DNA from: Sphingomonas sp. H160509
Lineage (GTDB): Bacteria; Pseudomonadota; Alphaproteobacteria; Sphingomonadales; Sphingomonadaceae
Reading direction: 5' to 3'
Assembly (NCBI RefSeq): GCF_024124765.2
Contig: NZ_JAMXSR020000002.1
Coordinates: 2,934,001 to 2,998,000 of the forward strand
Length of the DNA: 64,000 bases
Both the position numbers and the translations under genes were made by a program. The notes below the pieces were generated by a model. It did no database searches. It was not told the DNA's origin and worked only from the letters and a program-made list of their open reading frames with translations. Positions 35,320-46,063 of the stretch are shown here, one piece after another (within the stretch, counting starts at the first letter, position 1; the number at the start of each line of letters is the position of its first letter).

Positions 35320-37455
35320 TCAGAAGATCCCCAGAAACTTCTTCCGCTGCCCCTTCCGCTCCGCGTCAGACGTCTTCCCGTCCTCGGCTTTGGCCGTCGT
35401 ACCATGGCCCACGTCATCGCGCGGCTGGCCCTTGGTCGTCCGCTGCGCCGCCGCCGTAGCCCCGGAGAGCACCGGCCCGCACGCGGTAGACTTCGCATCG
35501 CCGACATCGACGAACGCCAGAATCCCCGCGACGGGCGTCGCCACCAGCGCCAGCCCGAGCCCGCTGCCGACCCGCGCAAGCAGATCCTTCGAGATTACGC
35601 TGAGCTTAGGCGCCGCGAACATTCCGCCGACTCCGACCGGCGACTGCCCGGCAAACAGGCTGAACTTCTTCGAATCCGCCCGAAACGCCAGATCCACCGC
35701 CTCGTTGCGGAAGCTGAAACCGCCGCGGCCGACGATCACGTTCTTGCGCGTATCGATCAGGATCGGGTCCGCCGCCGCGACACCGCCGCGCACGGTAAAG
35801 CCGATCAGTCCGCAATTGATCTGCACGGGCTCGTCGAGCTTCCCCTGGAACATCCGCTGGGCGAACGTGCCGATGTCGAGTTCTGCCAACTGAACGTTGC
35901 GCACCGACAGCGCGCCCGACGGCAACACGAACGCGATCCGTCCGCGCGACGACGCCAGCGAATCATGGATCGAGTCGCCGCGTCCGTCGAGCTTGATGCG
36001 ACCCTTTACGGTGCCAGTCGTCCCGGCCTCGGTCAGCCCATAGCCCTTGAGCAGCCGACCCAGCGGCGTCGGCGCAAGGCGGATATCATACGAGACCGCG
36101 CTTGGCCGGGCGCGCGTGTCGAAGATGACGTCCGACGCCACGTTGCCGCGCGCCATCGAGAAGGTCAGCGGCGACAGCGCCAGTCGCCCACGCTCCAAGT
36201 CGAGCGTCAGGTCGATGTTGGAAATCGGCAGGTTGCGCGACCTTACGGCGCCGATCGTCCATTTCAGGTCAGCGTCAAAGATCTGCATCGTCGCGACCGG
36301 CAGATTTCCGTCGGGGAGCAGGCGCTGCGGTGCGGCGCCCGTTGCAGCCGCTGCGGCCACTGCGCCGCGCGATTCGACGATGTCGGGATTGAAGCCGATG
36401 AACGGGGCCGCATCGATGATGTCGAGGCTCTTGGTCGTGAGCACCGAATCGAGATGGATGCGCGCGCCGTTGGTAATCGTCAGCTTGCCCGCGAGATCGG
36501 TCCGGCCCGCCAAGCCGCGCAGGTGTGTGAAGGCGTATTCGTCGCCCTGCTTGATGAGTTGCGCGCGCAGTTTGTAGGTCCGCGTGTTCGGAATCGCGAC
36601 GTCGATCACGCCCAGCAGCGTCGACAGGTTTGCGCCGCGCGCGGTGACGGCGAGCGGCACGTTCTCGACATCGGCGATGCTCGGCAGCGTCCCCGCGACG
36701 TCGATCACGTTCCCCGCCGCCCGCGCCCGCGCGACCAGCTTGTTCTGCCCGCGATTGGCGGTCGCGTCCGGCGACAGCAACTGCGCGGTGACGGTGAACG
36801 GCGTCTCGCGCAACCGACCCTTGCCCGTGAGCCCAACCGCACGGCCGATCGTCGCGTCGACCGAGCGGATGTCGGCGACCTTGAGGTCCGCCAGCACGCG
36901 CATCCGCGGATCGAGATAGCGCACCGTCGTGCCCGTCACCGTCGCCACGTCGATCCGCGGAAACTCCAGCGGCTTGCCACCCTTCTTGTTCGAGAACGTC
37001 CAGGTGTTGGCCGAATGAGCCGCATTCCACTCCAGGTCGACCGCGCCGTTGACGAGATCGAGCCAATACAGTCGCCGCTTGCCGAAGAGCAGCGACAGCG
37101 GCGCGATCCGCGTGTCGAGCTTGTCCGCCTGGAACAAATTGGGCTTGCTCGCCCAGTCGGAGTTCGAGAGCGTGAAGTTCTCCGCGTACAGCTTGATGCG
37201 GAACGGCGCGAAATAGAGCTGGAAATCACCGCGTACGGTCAGCGTCCGGTGCGTGAGCGAGCCGACGACGCGCTCGAACGGATGCTTCAGGAAGCGCCCC
37301 TTGGTGATGTACAGCACCAGCCAGATCGCGACGATGACCGCGACGATCCCGAGCAGGATGTTGCGCAGTATCCGCCGCTTGCGACGTTTTTGCGTGACGA
37401 CCGGCGCAGGGGCCGCGGAAGGGGTCTCGATCGGCTGCGTCGGGCTGTCGTCCAT
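35320..37455 (-). CDS. AsmA-family envelope protein
   Basis: The 711-residue protein has a short cytosolic N-terminus rich in Arg/Lys, one membrane helix (ILLGIVAVIVAIWLVLYITK, residues about 34-53) and a long periplasmic region of repeated beta strands. AsmA-like proteins form bridge-like lipid-transport or outer-membrane-biogenesis structures. The C-terminal part contains the AsmA domain (LKGYGLTEAGTTGTVKGRIK, GGFSFRNEAVDLAFRAD) and a basic tail KGQRKKFLGIF. The start MDDSPTQPIE at 37455 is preferred. The frame is intact. Confidence 0.85.
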   Translation of the reverse strand: MDDSPTQPIETPSAAPAPVVTQKRRKRRILRNILLGIVAVIVAIWLVLYITKGRFLKHPFERVVGSLTHRTLTVRGDFQLYFAPFRIKLYAENFTLSNSDWASKPNLFQADKLDTRIAPLSLLFGKRRLYWLDLVNGAVDLEWNAAHSANTWTFSNKKGGKPLEFPRIDVATVTGTTVRYLDPRMRVLADLKVADIRSVDATIGRAVGLTGKGRLRETPFTVTAQLLSPDATANRGQNKLVARARAAGNVIDVAGTLPSIADVENVPLAVTARGANLSTLLGVIDVAIPNTRTYKLRAQLIKQGDEYAFTHLRGLAGRTDLAGKLTITNGARIHLDSVLTTKSLDIIDAAPFIGFNPDIVESRGAVAAAAATGAAPQRLLPDGNLPVATMQIFDADLKWTIGAVRSRNLPISNIDLTLDLERGRLALSPLTFSMARGNVASDVIFDTRARPSAVSYDIRLAPTPLGRLLKGYGLTEAGTTGTVKGRIKLDGRGDSIHDSLASSRGRIAFVLPSGALSVRNVQLAELDIGTFAQRMFQGKLDEPVQINCGLIGFTVRGGVAAADPILIDTRKNVIVGRGGFSFRNEAVDLAFRADSKKFSLFAGQSPVGVGGMFAAPKLSVISKDLLARVGSGLGLALVATPVAGILAFVDVGDAKSTACGPVLSGATAAAQRTTKGQPRDDVGHGTTAKAEDGKTSDAERKGQRKKFLGIF

Positions 37456-37623
37456 GCTTGGCCTATCGCACGACAGCCGCGTCAGTTCCACAACGGTTGA
37501 TATGGCGGATCATTGCGTCTATGCGGCCCGCTTCCTCGAAGGGAACGCGTTCTACGAATCGCCCGGCCAGTGTGGGCTGCCGCGGCGATTTCAGCGTCCT
37601 CCTTCGTAACCGAAAGGATAAAA

Positions 37624-37827
37624 ATGCCCAAGCTGAAGACCAAGAGCGGCGTCAAGAAACGCTTCAAGCTCACCGCCACCGGCCTGCTCAAGCACGGCGT
37701 CGCCGGCAAGCGTCACCGTCTGGCGCATCACAACGGCAAGTACATCCGTCAGAACCGCGGCACCAAGCTGCTGTCGAAGGCCGATACCGCAGCAGTGAAG
37801 GCCTGGGCGCCTTACGGCCTGCGTTGA
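37624..37827 (+). CDS. rpmI: 50S ribosomal protein L35
   Basis: The 67-residue basic protein begins MPKLKTKSGVKKRFKLTATG and includes the HHNGKYIRQNRGTK and WAPYGLR signatures of L35. GAAAGGATAAAA precedes the ATG. It forms an operon with rplT 19 bp downstream. infC, often the first gene of this operon, is not upstream; the AsmA-like gene is divergent instead. Confidence 0.96.
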   Translation: MPKLKTKSGVKKRFKLTATGLLKHGVAGKRHRLAHHNGKYIRQNRGTKLLSKADTAAVKAWAPYGLR

Positions 37828-37846
37828 GCTGAGAAGGAATTAGACA

Positions 37847-38224
37847 ATGGCACGCGTAAAACGGGGTGTTACCACCCGCGCCAAGCACAAGCGTATTTTG
37901 GTTCAGGCGAAGGGCTATTATGGCCGTCGCAAGAACACCATCCGCATCGCCCGTCAGGCCGTCGAGAAGGCCGGACAGTACGCTTACCGCGACCGCAAGG
38001 TTAAGAAGCGCACGTTCCGCGGCCTCTGGATCCAGCGCATCAACGCCGGCGTCCGCGCCGAGGGTCTGACGTATTCGCAGTTCATGCACGGCGTGAAGCT
38101 TGCAGGGATCGAACTCGACCGCAAGGTCCTGGCTGACATCGCCATGCACGAGGGCGCTGCATTCAGCGCCATCGTCGCCCAGGTGAAGGCGGCTCTCCCC
38201 CCAGGCCGCGTAATCCGCGACTGA
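37847..38224 (+). CDS. rplT: 50S ribosomal protein L20
   Basis: The 125-residue protein begins [20 protein letters not shown] and contains [20 protein letters not shown], typical of L20. In many bacteria L20 represses its own operon by binding the mRNA leader. GAAGGAATT precedes the ATG. The frame is intact. Confidence 0.97.
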   Translation: MARVKRGVTTRAKHKRILVQAKGYYGRRKNTIRIARQAVEKAGQYAYRDRKVKKRTFRGLWIQRINAGVRAEGLTYSQFMHGVKLAGIELDRKVLADIAMHEGAAFSAIVAQVKAALPPGRVIRD

Positions 38225-38369
38225 GGTGAGTTTGAGGAGGGGCGTCGGTGGGAGACCACCGGCGCCCTCTTTGCGTTTGGGGGCGTGTGGGCGCCCTAAC
38301 GTCGAGAGCTTCAGAAATTTACCGAACTATCCAAGCCACCCAAATTCCGTGGTCCCGAACCCCCTATCC

Positions 38370-38472
38370 GTCATCCCGGCGAACGCCGGGACCCACGGTT
38401 ACGGCGGACCCGGCGATAACGTGCTACTATCACCCGCCCGCTACCGTGGGTCCCGGCGTCCGCCGGGATGAC
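38370..38472. repeat. Family C palindromic repeat, copy 3
   Basis: GTCATCCCGGCGAACGCCGG and TCCCGGCGTCCGCCGGGATG arms about 100 bp apart, within the 305-bp gap between rplT and the GIY-YIG gene. It ends 57 bp before that gene's start. Confidence 0.85.
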
Positions 38473-38529
38473 GGAGTAAAAATCACGGATGCTAATCATC
38501 CGGGACGCGGCGATCAGGGGGAGCACGAA

Positions 38530-38859
38530 ATGCGCGAAACCTTTCAGCCGTGCGTCTACATCCTCCACTCCCGCCGCCACGGCACGCTCTACATCGGCGT
38601 CACCTCAAACTTGCTCGCAAGGCTGGTTCAGCACCGAGAGGGGTTGATCCCCGGCTTCACTCGCCGGTACGGCATCAAGCGTCTCGCCTATTACGAGATG
38701 TTCGACACGATGGAGGCCGCGATCGTACGCGAGAAGCGGCTGAAGGAGTGGCGAAGAGCGTGGAAGATCGAGCTGATCGAAGCGCACAATGAAAATTGGG
38801 ACGATCTGGGTATCGGCCTCGGGCTGCCCCGCCTAACCGAACCCGCCCTGGGAGTATGA
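38530..38859 (+). CDS. GIY-YIG nuclease-fold protein
   Basis: The 109-residue protein belongs to the small GIY-YIG superfamily (YhbQ-like). The key residues are seen in [20 protein letters not shown] (the Y...YIG pattern), the Arg in [11 protein letters not shown] and the Glu in [11 protein letters not shown]. Small stand-alone members are annotated as putative endonucleases; biological substrates are not established. It directly precedes pheS by 1 bp and follows a family C palindrome. The start MRETFQPC at 38530 is preferred. Confidence 0.88.
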   Translation: MRETFQPCVYILHSRRHGTLYIGVTSNLLARLVQHREGLIPGFTRRYGIKRLAYYEMFDTMEAAIVREKRLKEWRRAWKIELIEAHNENWDDLGIGLGLPRLTEPALGV

Positions 38860-38860
38860 C

Positions 38861-39977
38861 GTGACGCAAGACCTGAACCAGATGCGCGACCACATGCTGA
38901 CGGCGATCGCCGCCGCATCCGGCCTCGACGCGCTCGACGCGTGCCGGGTCGAGGCGCTCGGCAAGCAAGGCACGATCACCGCGCTGCTGAAGACGCTCGG
39001 CAAGATGACGCCCGACGAGCGCCTCGTCCAAGGTCCGATCATCCAAGGCCTCCGCGAAGCCGTCGCCAACGGCATCGCCGAGCGCAAGGCCACGCTCGAA
39101 CGCGCCGCGCTCGACGCGCGTCTCGCCAGCGAAACGCTCGACATGACGCTCCCCGCCGACACGACGCCCGCTGGCACGATCCACCCGGTCAGCCAAGTCA
39201 TGGACGAACTCGCCGAGATCTTCGCCGACCTTGGTTTCGCGGTCGCGACCGGTCCCGAGATCGAGACCGACTGGCACAATTTCACCGCGCTCAACATTCC
39301 CGAGACGCACCCCGCGCGCGCGATGCACGACACCTTCTACCTCCAGCAGGGGATCGACGCGAAGGCGGCCGGCACCGCCGACGAGAAGACGACCTTCTCG
39401 CTGCTCCGCACGCACACGTCGCCGGTCCAGATCCGCACGATGTTGAGCCAGAAGCCCCCGATCCGCATCATCGCGCCGGGCCGCACCTACCGCTCGGACT
39501 CGGACGCGACGCACACGCCGATGTTCCACCAGGTCGAGGGGCCTCGTGATCGACAAGGGCATCACGCTCGGCCATCTGAAGTGGACGCTCGAAACCTTCG
39601 TGAAGGCGTTCTTCGAGCGCGACGACATCGTGCTCCGCCTGCGCCCCAGCTACTTTCCCTTCACCGAGCCGTCGGTCGAGATCGACGTCGGCTACACGTT
39701 GGTGAGGGGCAAGCGCGTCGTCGGCGGCGCCGAGCCCGATGGCTGGCTCGAGATCCTCGGCTCGGGCATGGTCCACCGGAAAGTGATCGAAGCCTGCGGG
39801 CTCGACCCCGACGAATGGCAGGGCTTCGCGTTCGGCTGCGGGATCGACCGGCTCGCGATGCTCAAATACGGCATGGACGACCTCCGCCCGTTCTTCGACG
39901 GCGATATCCGCTGGCTCAAGCATTACGGCTTTTCGAGCCTCGACGTTCCCACTTTGTCCGGCGGAGTCGGCGCATGA
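38861..39977 (+). CDS. pheS: Phenylalanyl-tRNA synthetase alpha subunit, one frameshift
   Basis: The catalytic subunit that charges tRNA-Phe. The start is GTG at 38861. An N-terminal coiled-coil arm is followed by the class II catalytic core: motif 2 region [13 protein letters not shown] and motif 3 [14 protein letters not shown]. An extra G in GGGG at 39537-39540 breaks the frame after HQVEG; the repaired protein has 371 residues. Essential gene, so the break is likely an error. The stop overlaps the pheT start. Confidence 0.93.
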
Positions 39978-42388
39978 AGTTCACGCTCACCTGGCTCAAG
40001 CAGCACCTCGAAACCAGCGCCACCCTCGACCAGATCGTCGAAGCACTGACCCGCATCGGCCTCGAGGTCGAAGGCGTCGAGAACCCCGGCGAGAAGCTTG
40101 CCGCGTTCAAGATCGCCAAGGTGCTCAGCGCCGAACGCCACCCGCAAGCCGACAAGCTCCAGATCCTGTCGGTCGACGCCGGTAACGGCCCGCTGCAAGT
40201 CGTCTGCGGCGCGCCCAACGCCCGCGCCGGCCTGGTCGGCGTGTTCGGCGCACCCGGCGCCTATGTTCCCGGCCTCGATGTGACGCTCAAGCTCGCGAGC
40301 ATCCGCGGCGTCGAATCGAACGGCATGATGTGCTCGACGCGCGAGCTGGAACTCGGCGAGGATCACGACGGCATCATCGAACTCCCCGAAGACGCGCCGA
40401 TCGGCACCGCGTACCCGGACTATGCGGGCCTGACCGACCCGGTCATCGACGTCGCGATCACGCCCAACCGCCAGGATTGCATGGGCGTCCGCGGCATCGC
40501 CCGCGACCTCGCCGCCGCCGGTCTCGGCACGCTCACCCCGCTGACGTTCGACGCGTTCACCAGCGAGGGCGCAGGCCCGGACGTCCGCACCGACGACACC
40601 GCCGGCTGCCCCGCCTTCTTCGCGCAGACCGTCACCGGCGTGACCAACGGCGACTCCCCGAGTGGATGCGCCGCAGCCTGCTCGCGATCGGCCAGAAGCC
40701 CATCTCCGCGCTCGTCGACATCACCAACTATCTGATGATCGACCTCGGCCGTCCGCTGCACGTCTACGACCGCGCGAAGCTCTCCGGCGGCCTCGTCGCG
40801 CGGAAAGCCAAGGACGGCGAGCAGGTCGTCGCGCTCAACGGCAAGACCTACACGCTCGACGCGACCATGACCGTCATCGCCGACGACACTGCCGTCCGCG
40901 ACATCGGCGGCATCATGGGCGGCGAGCATTCGGGCGTCTCGGCGGACACCACCGACGTCCTGATCGAATGTGCGTATTTCGATCCCGACCACATCGCGCG
41001 CACCGGCCAGAAGCTGACCCTTACCTCCGACGCGCGCAGCCGCTTCGAACGCGGCGTCGATCCGGCGTTCCTCGAAGACGGCTTGGCCATCGCCACTGCG
41101 CTCGTGCTCCACATTTGCGGCGGCACGGCCAGCGGCGTCACGCGCTCGGGCGAACCGCCGCTAGACCCCCGCGTGATCCACTACGACCCCCGCCTAAGCG
41201 CGGACCTCGGCGGCCTCCACGTCGCCCCCGAACGGCAGGCGCGCACCCTGTTGTCGCTCGGCTTCACGATCGGCGCGATCACGTCCGCCGATGCGTTCAG
41301 CGACGCGCTGTTCTCGACGATCGAAGGCAAATGGCCGGTCACGATCCCAAGCTGGCGGCGCGACGTCGACGGCCCCGCCGACCTCGTCGAGGAAGTCGTC
41401 CGCATCGAGGGCATCGACACTATCCCCTCGACGCCGCTTCCCCCGCATGCCCGGCGTCGCCAAGCCGACCGCCACGCTGGAGCAGAAGCTCGAACGTAGG
41501 GCGCGTCGCGCGGCGGCCGCCCGAGGGCTCGACGAAGCGGTAACGTGGAGCTTCCTCTCCGACGCCGAAGCCGCGCCTTTCGGTGGCGGCGCGTGGACGC
41601 TCGCCAACCCGATCAGCGAAGACCTCAAGGTCATGCGCCCCTCGCTGCTCCCCGGCCTGCTCGCCGCGACGGGGCGCAACCTGAAGCGCGGAGCGCAGAC
41701 GGTGCGCTTGTTCGAGATCGGCCGCCGCTATCTGGCGGAAGCCGAACGCGCGACGCTCGGCGTAGTTCTCGCGGGCGACCGCCGCCCGCGCGGTTGGCGT
41801 GAAGGCAAGGCGGCGAGCTTCGACGCGTACGACGCCAAGGCCGAAGCTTTGGCGCTTCTCGCGGCCTCGGGCGCGCCGGTCGATAACCTGCAAGTGATGG
41901 GGGAGGCCGGCGATGCATGGCACCCCGGCCAGTCCGGCACGCTACGCCTCGGGCCGAAGACGGTTCTGGCAAGCTTCGGCATGCTCCATCCGTCGGTGCT
42001 GAAAGCATTCGACCTCGACGGAGCGGTCGCCGCGGTAGAAGTCTACCTCGACGCCATTCCGCCCAAGCGTGCCACCGGCTTCTCCCGCCCGGCCTACACG
42101 CCGCCGGCGCTCCAAGCCGTCCGCCGCGACTTTGCGTTCCTCGTGCCGGCGGCGCTCGCCACCGACACGCTGGTCCGCGCGGTCAAGGGCGCCGACAAGG
42201 TCGCGATCGTCTCGGCGCGCGTGTTCGACGTGTTCACCGGGCAGGGGGTCGAGGACGGCCACAAGTCGGTCGCCGTCGAGATCGTCCTGCAACCGACCGC
42301 CAAGAGCTTCACCGACGAAGAAATCAAGGCGATCGCCGACAAGGTCGTCGCCGCGGCGGCAAAACAAGGCGCGAGCCTGCGCGCATAA
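39974..42388 (+). CDS. pheT: Phenylalanyl-tRNA synthetase beta subunit, two frameshifts
   Basis: The 804-residue (repaired) subunit has an N-terminal tRNA-binding OB fold ([27 protein letters not shown]), B3/B4 editing domain ([20 protein letters not shown]), B5 and a catalytic-like core, and the C-terminal anticodon-binding FDX-ACB domain ([20 protein letters not shown]). One C is missing near 40656-40659 (NGDSPEWMRR) and one C is extra in the run at 41447-41451. It overlaps pheS by 4 bp. Confidence 0.93.
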
Positions 42389-42394
42389 GCGTGC

Positions 42395-42484
42395 CCCTCA
42401 CCCTTCCCACGACCAAGCGGCCGCGGGCCCTTCCCCTCTCCCCGCAGGGGGAGGGAGAGACGCCGAAGGCGGCGAGGGTGAGGG
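42395..42484. repeat. G/C-rich inverted repeat (family F copy 2)
   Basis: CCCTCACCCTTCCCACGACC at the left and GGCGGCGAGGGTGAGGGC at the right, with internal CCCCTCTCCCCGC / GGGGGAGGGAGAG complement. It follows the pheT stop by 6 bp and may end the pheST transcript. Confidence 0.65.
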
Positions 42485-42503
42485 CACGCGCTGGCGTCCT
42501 AAT

Positions 42504-42611
42504 ACCACCCCGGCGGAGGCCGGGGCCCAATTGGGAAGGCCATCGTAATGACGCGATGCCCTTCGTTAACACCGTTCCCCAATTGGGCCCCGGCCTTCGC
42601 CGGGGGGTGGC
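42504..42611. repeat. Palindromic intergenic repeat, family A copy 3
   Basis: ACCACCCCGGCGGAGGCCGG and GGGCCCCGGCCTTCGCCGGG arms around a spacer containing GTTAACACCG. It is in inverse orientation relative to copies 2 and 4. It and the previous repeat fill the 285-bp gap before the aldose-epimerase gene. Confidence 0.85.
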
Positions 42612-42673
42612 GTGCGGGTAGTATGGTGAGCGTTTTAAAGCCTCGCGCGTTTGAGGCTCACGGAAGGAATCCC

Positions 42674-43560
42674 ATGACCGACCTGATCACGATCGCCAAC
42701 GACCACCTCACTGCGCAGATCAACCCGCACGGTGCCGAACTCACCCACCTCCACGACGCCGACAGCCGCGAGTTGATGACCAACGCCGACCCGGCCTTCT
42801 GGACCGGTCACGCCCCCATCCTCTTCCCCGTCGTTGGTGTCGTCAACGAAGGCGTCATCCGCCTCGACGGGCAAGCCTACCCGATGCAGAAGCACGGTTT
42901 CGCCCGTCACTCGACGTTCGACGTTGTCGCGCAGTCGGAAACCTCCGCCACCTTCCGCCTTACCGACAGCGACGAAACCCGGAAGGCCTACCCCTTCGCG
43001 TTCGCCCTCGACCTCGTCTTCACGTTAGACGGCGCGACGCTGACGCTCAAGGCGCACATCCACAACCGCACCGACGCGGCGATGCCGGCAAGCTTCGGCT
43101 TCCACCCCGCCTTCGCCTGGCCGCTGCCGTACGGCGAACCCCGCGCAGACTACCGCATCACGTTCGACGCCGACGAACCCGGCAAGCTGAAGGCGATCAG
43201 CCCGGACGGCCAGATCGCGGTCGACGAGCGCCCCCTCTCCGGTCGAGGACCGCGTCATCGCCCTGCGCGACGAGCTGTTCGCCAAGGACGCGCTGGTCTG
43301 GGACCCGATCCACTCCGACGCCGTCACCTATGGCGCCAAGACCGGCCCGCAGTTGAAGATCGCCTTCCCCGACACCCCCAAGCTCGGCATCTGGACCAAG
43401 CCCGGCGCGGCCTATGTCTGCGTCGAACCCTGGCACGGCATCGCGGACCCCGAAGGCTATACCGGCGACTATCGCGACAAACCCGGCGTGTTGGAGATCC
43501 CCCGCGGGCAATACGAAGAGCATCACCATGAGCGTGACGCTGGTCCCCGCCACCGTTTGA
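42674..43560 (+). CDS. Aldose 1-epimerase family protein, two frameshifts
   Basis: Repaired length is 294 residues. It resembles the YeaD/LacX-like branch of the galactose-mutarotase fold, seen in HGAELTHLHDADSRELMTNA, GFARHSTFDV and the catalytic-type HPAFAWPLP segment (His), with CVEPWHGIADPEG near the end. It should interconvert anomers of a hexose or hexose phosphate. An extra C in the CCCCC near 43228 and another near 43500 break the frame. The repaired end is SMSVTLVPATV-like (ITMSVTLVPATV). Confidence 0.83.
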
Positions 43561-43584
43561 ACCAAACGCAGCGGACTTTTCATG

Positions 43585-43712
43585 ATCCTCCCCCGCCAGG
43601 GGGAGGTGGCTGGCGCTTGCCAGACGGAGGGGGAGGTAAGGGAAACCTCTGTTCCGTGTCCTCCCCCCTCCGTCACCTTCGGTGCCACTTCCCCCTGGCA
43701 GGGGGGGATCGA
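43585..43712. repeat. G/C-rich inverted repeat (family F-like copy 3)
   Basis: CCTCCCCCGCCAGGGGGAGG at the left and CCACTTCCCCCTGGCAGGGG at the right, with complementary GGCTGGCGCTTGCCAGACGG / CTCCGTCACCTTCGG inner parts. It fills much of the 298-bp gap between the epimerase and prfC; the remaining 145 bp carries the presumed prfC promoter. Confidence 0.65.
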
Positions 43713-43858
43713 ACCGTAAAACTCGATCCCAACCTAGTGCCTTGAGGGACGTCCCTCTGTCCTCCACGCGTTGCATCTGCCAAGAGCGGCGGCATGACCG
43801 CCGGTATTCCGGCTCACCCTATCTTCCGAGCCCAGACTCGGCGCACCGGACCCACGCC

Positions 43859-45430
43859 ATGACCCAATTTCCCCGCCGCACCTTCGCGATCATCTCGCAT
43901 CCCGACGCCGGCAAGACCACGCTGACCGAGAAGCTCCTCTATTTCGGCGGTGCGATCCATCTCGCCGGCGAGGTGAAGGCGCGCGGCCAGACCCGCCGCG
44001 CCCGCTCGGACTGGATGAAGATCGAGCAGCAGCGCGGCATCTCGGTTACCTCGTCGGTGATGACGTTCGAGCGGCAGGGGATCACCTTCAACCTGCTCGA
44101 CACGCCGGGCCACGAAGATTTCTCCGAAGACACGTATCGCACGCTGACCGCGGTCGACTCGGCGGTCATGGTGATCGACGCCGCGAAGGGCATCGAGCCG
44201 CAGACGCGAAAACTGTTCGAGGTCTGCCGCCTGCGCAACGTGCCGATCATCACCTTCGTCAACAAGGTCGACCGCGAGGGCCGCGATCCGTTCTCGCTGC
44301 TCGACGAGGTGGCCGAGATGCTCCAGCTCGACGTCTGTCCGATGAGCTGGCCGGTCGGGATGGGCGGCGAGTTCGAGGGCGTTTACGATCTCTACGCCAA
44401 CACACTGAGCCGCCCCGAAGGCGACAGCCGCGAATTCATGGGCAAGGCGATCCCGTTCACCGGCATCGACGATCCCGAACTCGCCAAGATCCTCAGCCCC
44501 GAAGCGATGATCCGCCTGAACGACGAGGCCGAACTCGCACAGGGCGGCTATTCGAGTTTCGACGCCGAGGCGTATCGCGCGGGCAATTTGACGCCGGTCT
44601 ATTTCGGCTCGGCCCTCAAGGACTTCGGCGTCGCCGAACTGATCGCCGCGCTCGCCGACTACGCGCCCCCCACCGCGCGCGCAGCCGGCCGAGCCTGCGC
44701 CTGTGTCCCCGGACGAGCCCGAAGTCACCGGCTTCGTGTTCAAGGTGCAGGCGAACATGGACCCCAACCACCGCGACCGGATCGCGTTCATGCGGCTATG
44801 CTCGGGCGTGTTCAAACGCGGCATGAAACTCACCCCCGACCGGCCACGGCAAGCCGATCGCGGTGCACTCGCCAATATTGTTCTTTGCGCAGAACCGCGA
44901 GCTGGCGGACGAGGCGTTCCCGGGCGACATCATCGGCATCCCCAACCACGGCACGCTGCGGGTCGGCGATACGCTCAGCGAAAAGGCCGCGATCCGCTTC
45001 ACCGGCTTGCCGAACTTCGCGCCCGAGATCCTGCGCCGCGTCGTGCTCAAGGACTTCACCAAGACCAAGCAGTTGCGCAAAGCCTTGGACGACATGGCCG
45101 AGGAAGGGGGTGACGCAGGTATTCTACCCCGACATCGGCTCGAACTGGATCATCGGCGTGGTCGGGCAGCTGCAGCTCGAAGTGCTGCTCTCGCGATTGG
45201 ATGCGGAGTACAAGGTCGCGGCGGGGCTGGAGCCTGCGCCATACGAGACCGCACGCTGGATCACGGCGGAAGACCCGCTCGAACTCAAGACCTTCGCCGA
45301 AATCAACCGCGGCGCGATGGCCAAGGACCGCGACGGCAACCCCGTCTTCCTCGCCAAAAGCGCATGGGAGGTGAACTACATCGCCGAGCGCTACGCGAAA
45401 ATCCGCTTCGCCGCGACACGCGAGCGGTAG
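43859..45430 (+). CDS. prfC: Peptide chain release factor 3, three frameshifts
   Basis: RF3 is a translational GTPase that recycles RF1/RF2 from the ribosome. G1 is [13 protein letters not shown]3 is [13 protein letters not shown]4 is NKVDREGRD. Three extra bases (C-run near 44670, C-run near 44834, G-run near 45108) break the frame; repair gives 522 residues, the normal length. The segments [19 protein letters not shown] and [10 protein letters not shown] then align. prfC is not always essential, but the pattern matches the other indels, so this is likely an intact gene. Confidence 0.92.
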   Translation: MTQFPRRTFAIISHPDAGKTTLTEKLLYFGGAIHLAGEVKARGQTRRARSDWMKIEQQRGISVTSSVMTFERQGITFNLLDTPGHEDFSEDTYRTLTAVDSAVMVIDAAKGIEPQTRKLFEVCRLRNVPIITFVNKVDREGRDPFSLLDEVAEMLQLDVCPMSWPVGMGGEFEGVYDLYANTLSRPEGDSREFMGKAIPFTGIDDPELAKILSPEAMIRLNDEAELAQGGYSSFDAEAYRAGNLTPVYFGSALKDFGVAELIAALADYAPPTARAAGRACACVPGRARSHRLRVQGAGEHGPQPPRPDRVHAAMLGRVQTRHETHPRPATASRSRCTRQYCSLRRTASWRTRRSRATSSASPTTARCGSAIRSAKRPRSASPACRTSRPRSCAASCSRTSPRPSSCAKPWTTWPRKGVTQVFYPDIGSNWIIGVVGQLQLEVLLSRLDAEYKVAAGLEPAPYETARWITAEDPLELKTFAEINRGAMAKDRDGNPVFLAKSAWEVNYIAERYAKIRFAATRER

Positions 45431-45503
45431 GATATCGGTTTGGGCGGCAAGGTCTTCAAAGACTGCTAGAAGTCTTCGATCCTTGTCGGTCGTGATTGCA
45501 GGA

Positions 45504-45737
45504 TCACAAAGTCTGGTCTGTTTTGCCCGGCGACCGATAATGGCGCCGCTCCATCAGGCGCCTCGCGGGATTTTCCCGCAGCAATTTCGTTGCCCAGTTG
45601 TCGCGTTTGATCGGCTTGCGATGCCGATGGCGCCGCGCGCCGTAACGTCTGGTACGCGCAAGCTTTTGTTGCCACCGCACCACGCCTGCAATGGCGGCAA
45701 CGAGTATAATGCCCGCAACCATGACTTGAACGTTCAT
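45504..45737 (-). CDS. Small basic membrane-anchored protein (hypothetical)
   Basis: A 77-residue protein with one N-terminal membrane helix (VMVAGIILVAAIAGVVRW) and a strongly basic tail (TRRYGARRHRHRKPIKRDNW). GGAAGCGG lies before the ATG. No family is recognised, and composition of this part is closer to the window average than the AT-rich stretch that follows. It may be a real small protein. Confidence 0.4.
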   Translation of the reverse strand: MNVQVMVAGIILVAAIAGVVRWQQKLARTRRYGARRHRHRKPIKRDNWATKLLRENPARRLMERRHYRSPGKTDQTL

Positions 45738-46030
45738 CTATCGGCCCCGCTTCCAATAGACTGAGTATCAAATATCAGGCCGATTTGTAATTAAATTGTG
45801 CTTCATGCTCAAGTTAAGACGTAACTCTCTGAGTAGGCTGCCCTAATATTGTCGGAATAACGATAGCTGAGAAATATCAACTAACCGTGTTATGTAGATA
45901 AAACTATCCTACATCAACGGGCTTGGTGAGTCGAAAGGCGTTGATAACGGGTACTTATCAATAGTCGTGGGGGTAACTTGCGGAAGTTCGCAACTGGCCA
46001 ACCAGCCGGAGCGCAACAGCAACAAGGAAC
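45738..46030. other. AT-rich intergenic stretch with palindromes
   Basis: Gene-free and clearly lower in GC than its surroundings. It contains TTGATAA-N7-TTATCAA (45941-45961) and ATGTAG-N11-CTACAT (45892-45914). These could be operators, or marks of acquired DNA. No promoter or gene can be assigned with confidence. Confidence 0.4.
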
Positions 46031-46033
46031 CGA

Positions 46034-46049
46034 GGTGGTTCGCACCACC
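46034..46049 (-). terminator. Short hairpin after the alpha/beta hydrolase gene
   Basis: GGTGGT-TCGC-ACCACC, 15 bp after the repaired stop at 46064 on the minus strand, followed by TCGGTTCCTTGTT. A weak terminator. Confidence 0.45.
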
Positions 46050-46063
46050 CCGGCCCATCTTGA

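Noticed and set aside
35404..37500. A 698-codon plus-strand reading frame opposite the AsmA-like gene
   Set aside because: Arg-rich translation with no family features, lying wholly antisense to a convincing gene; typical of high-GC third-position bias.
43859..45430. Programmed frameshifting in prfC
   Set aside because: Known autoregulatory frameshifting is in prfB, not prfC. Three breaks, each in a G/C run, fit sequence errors seen across the window.
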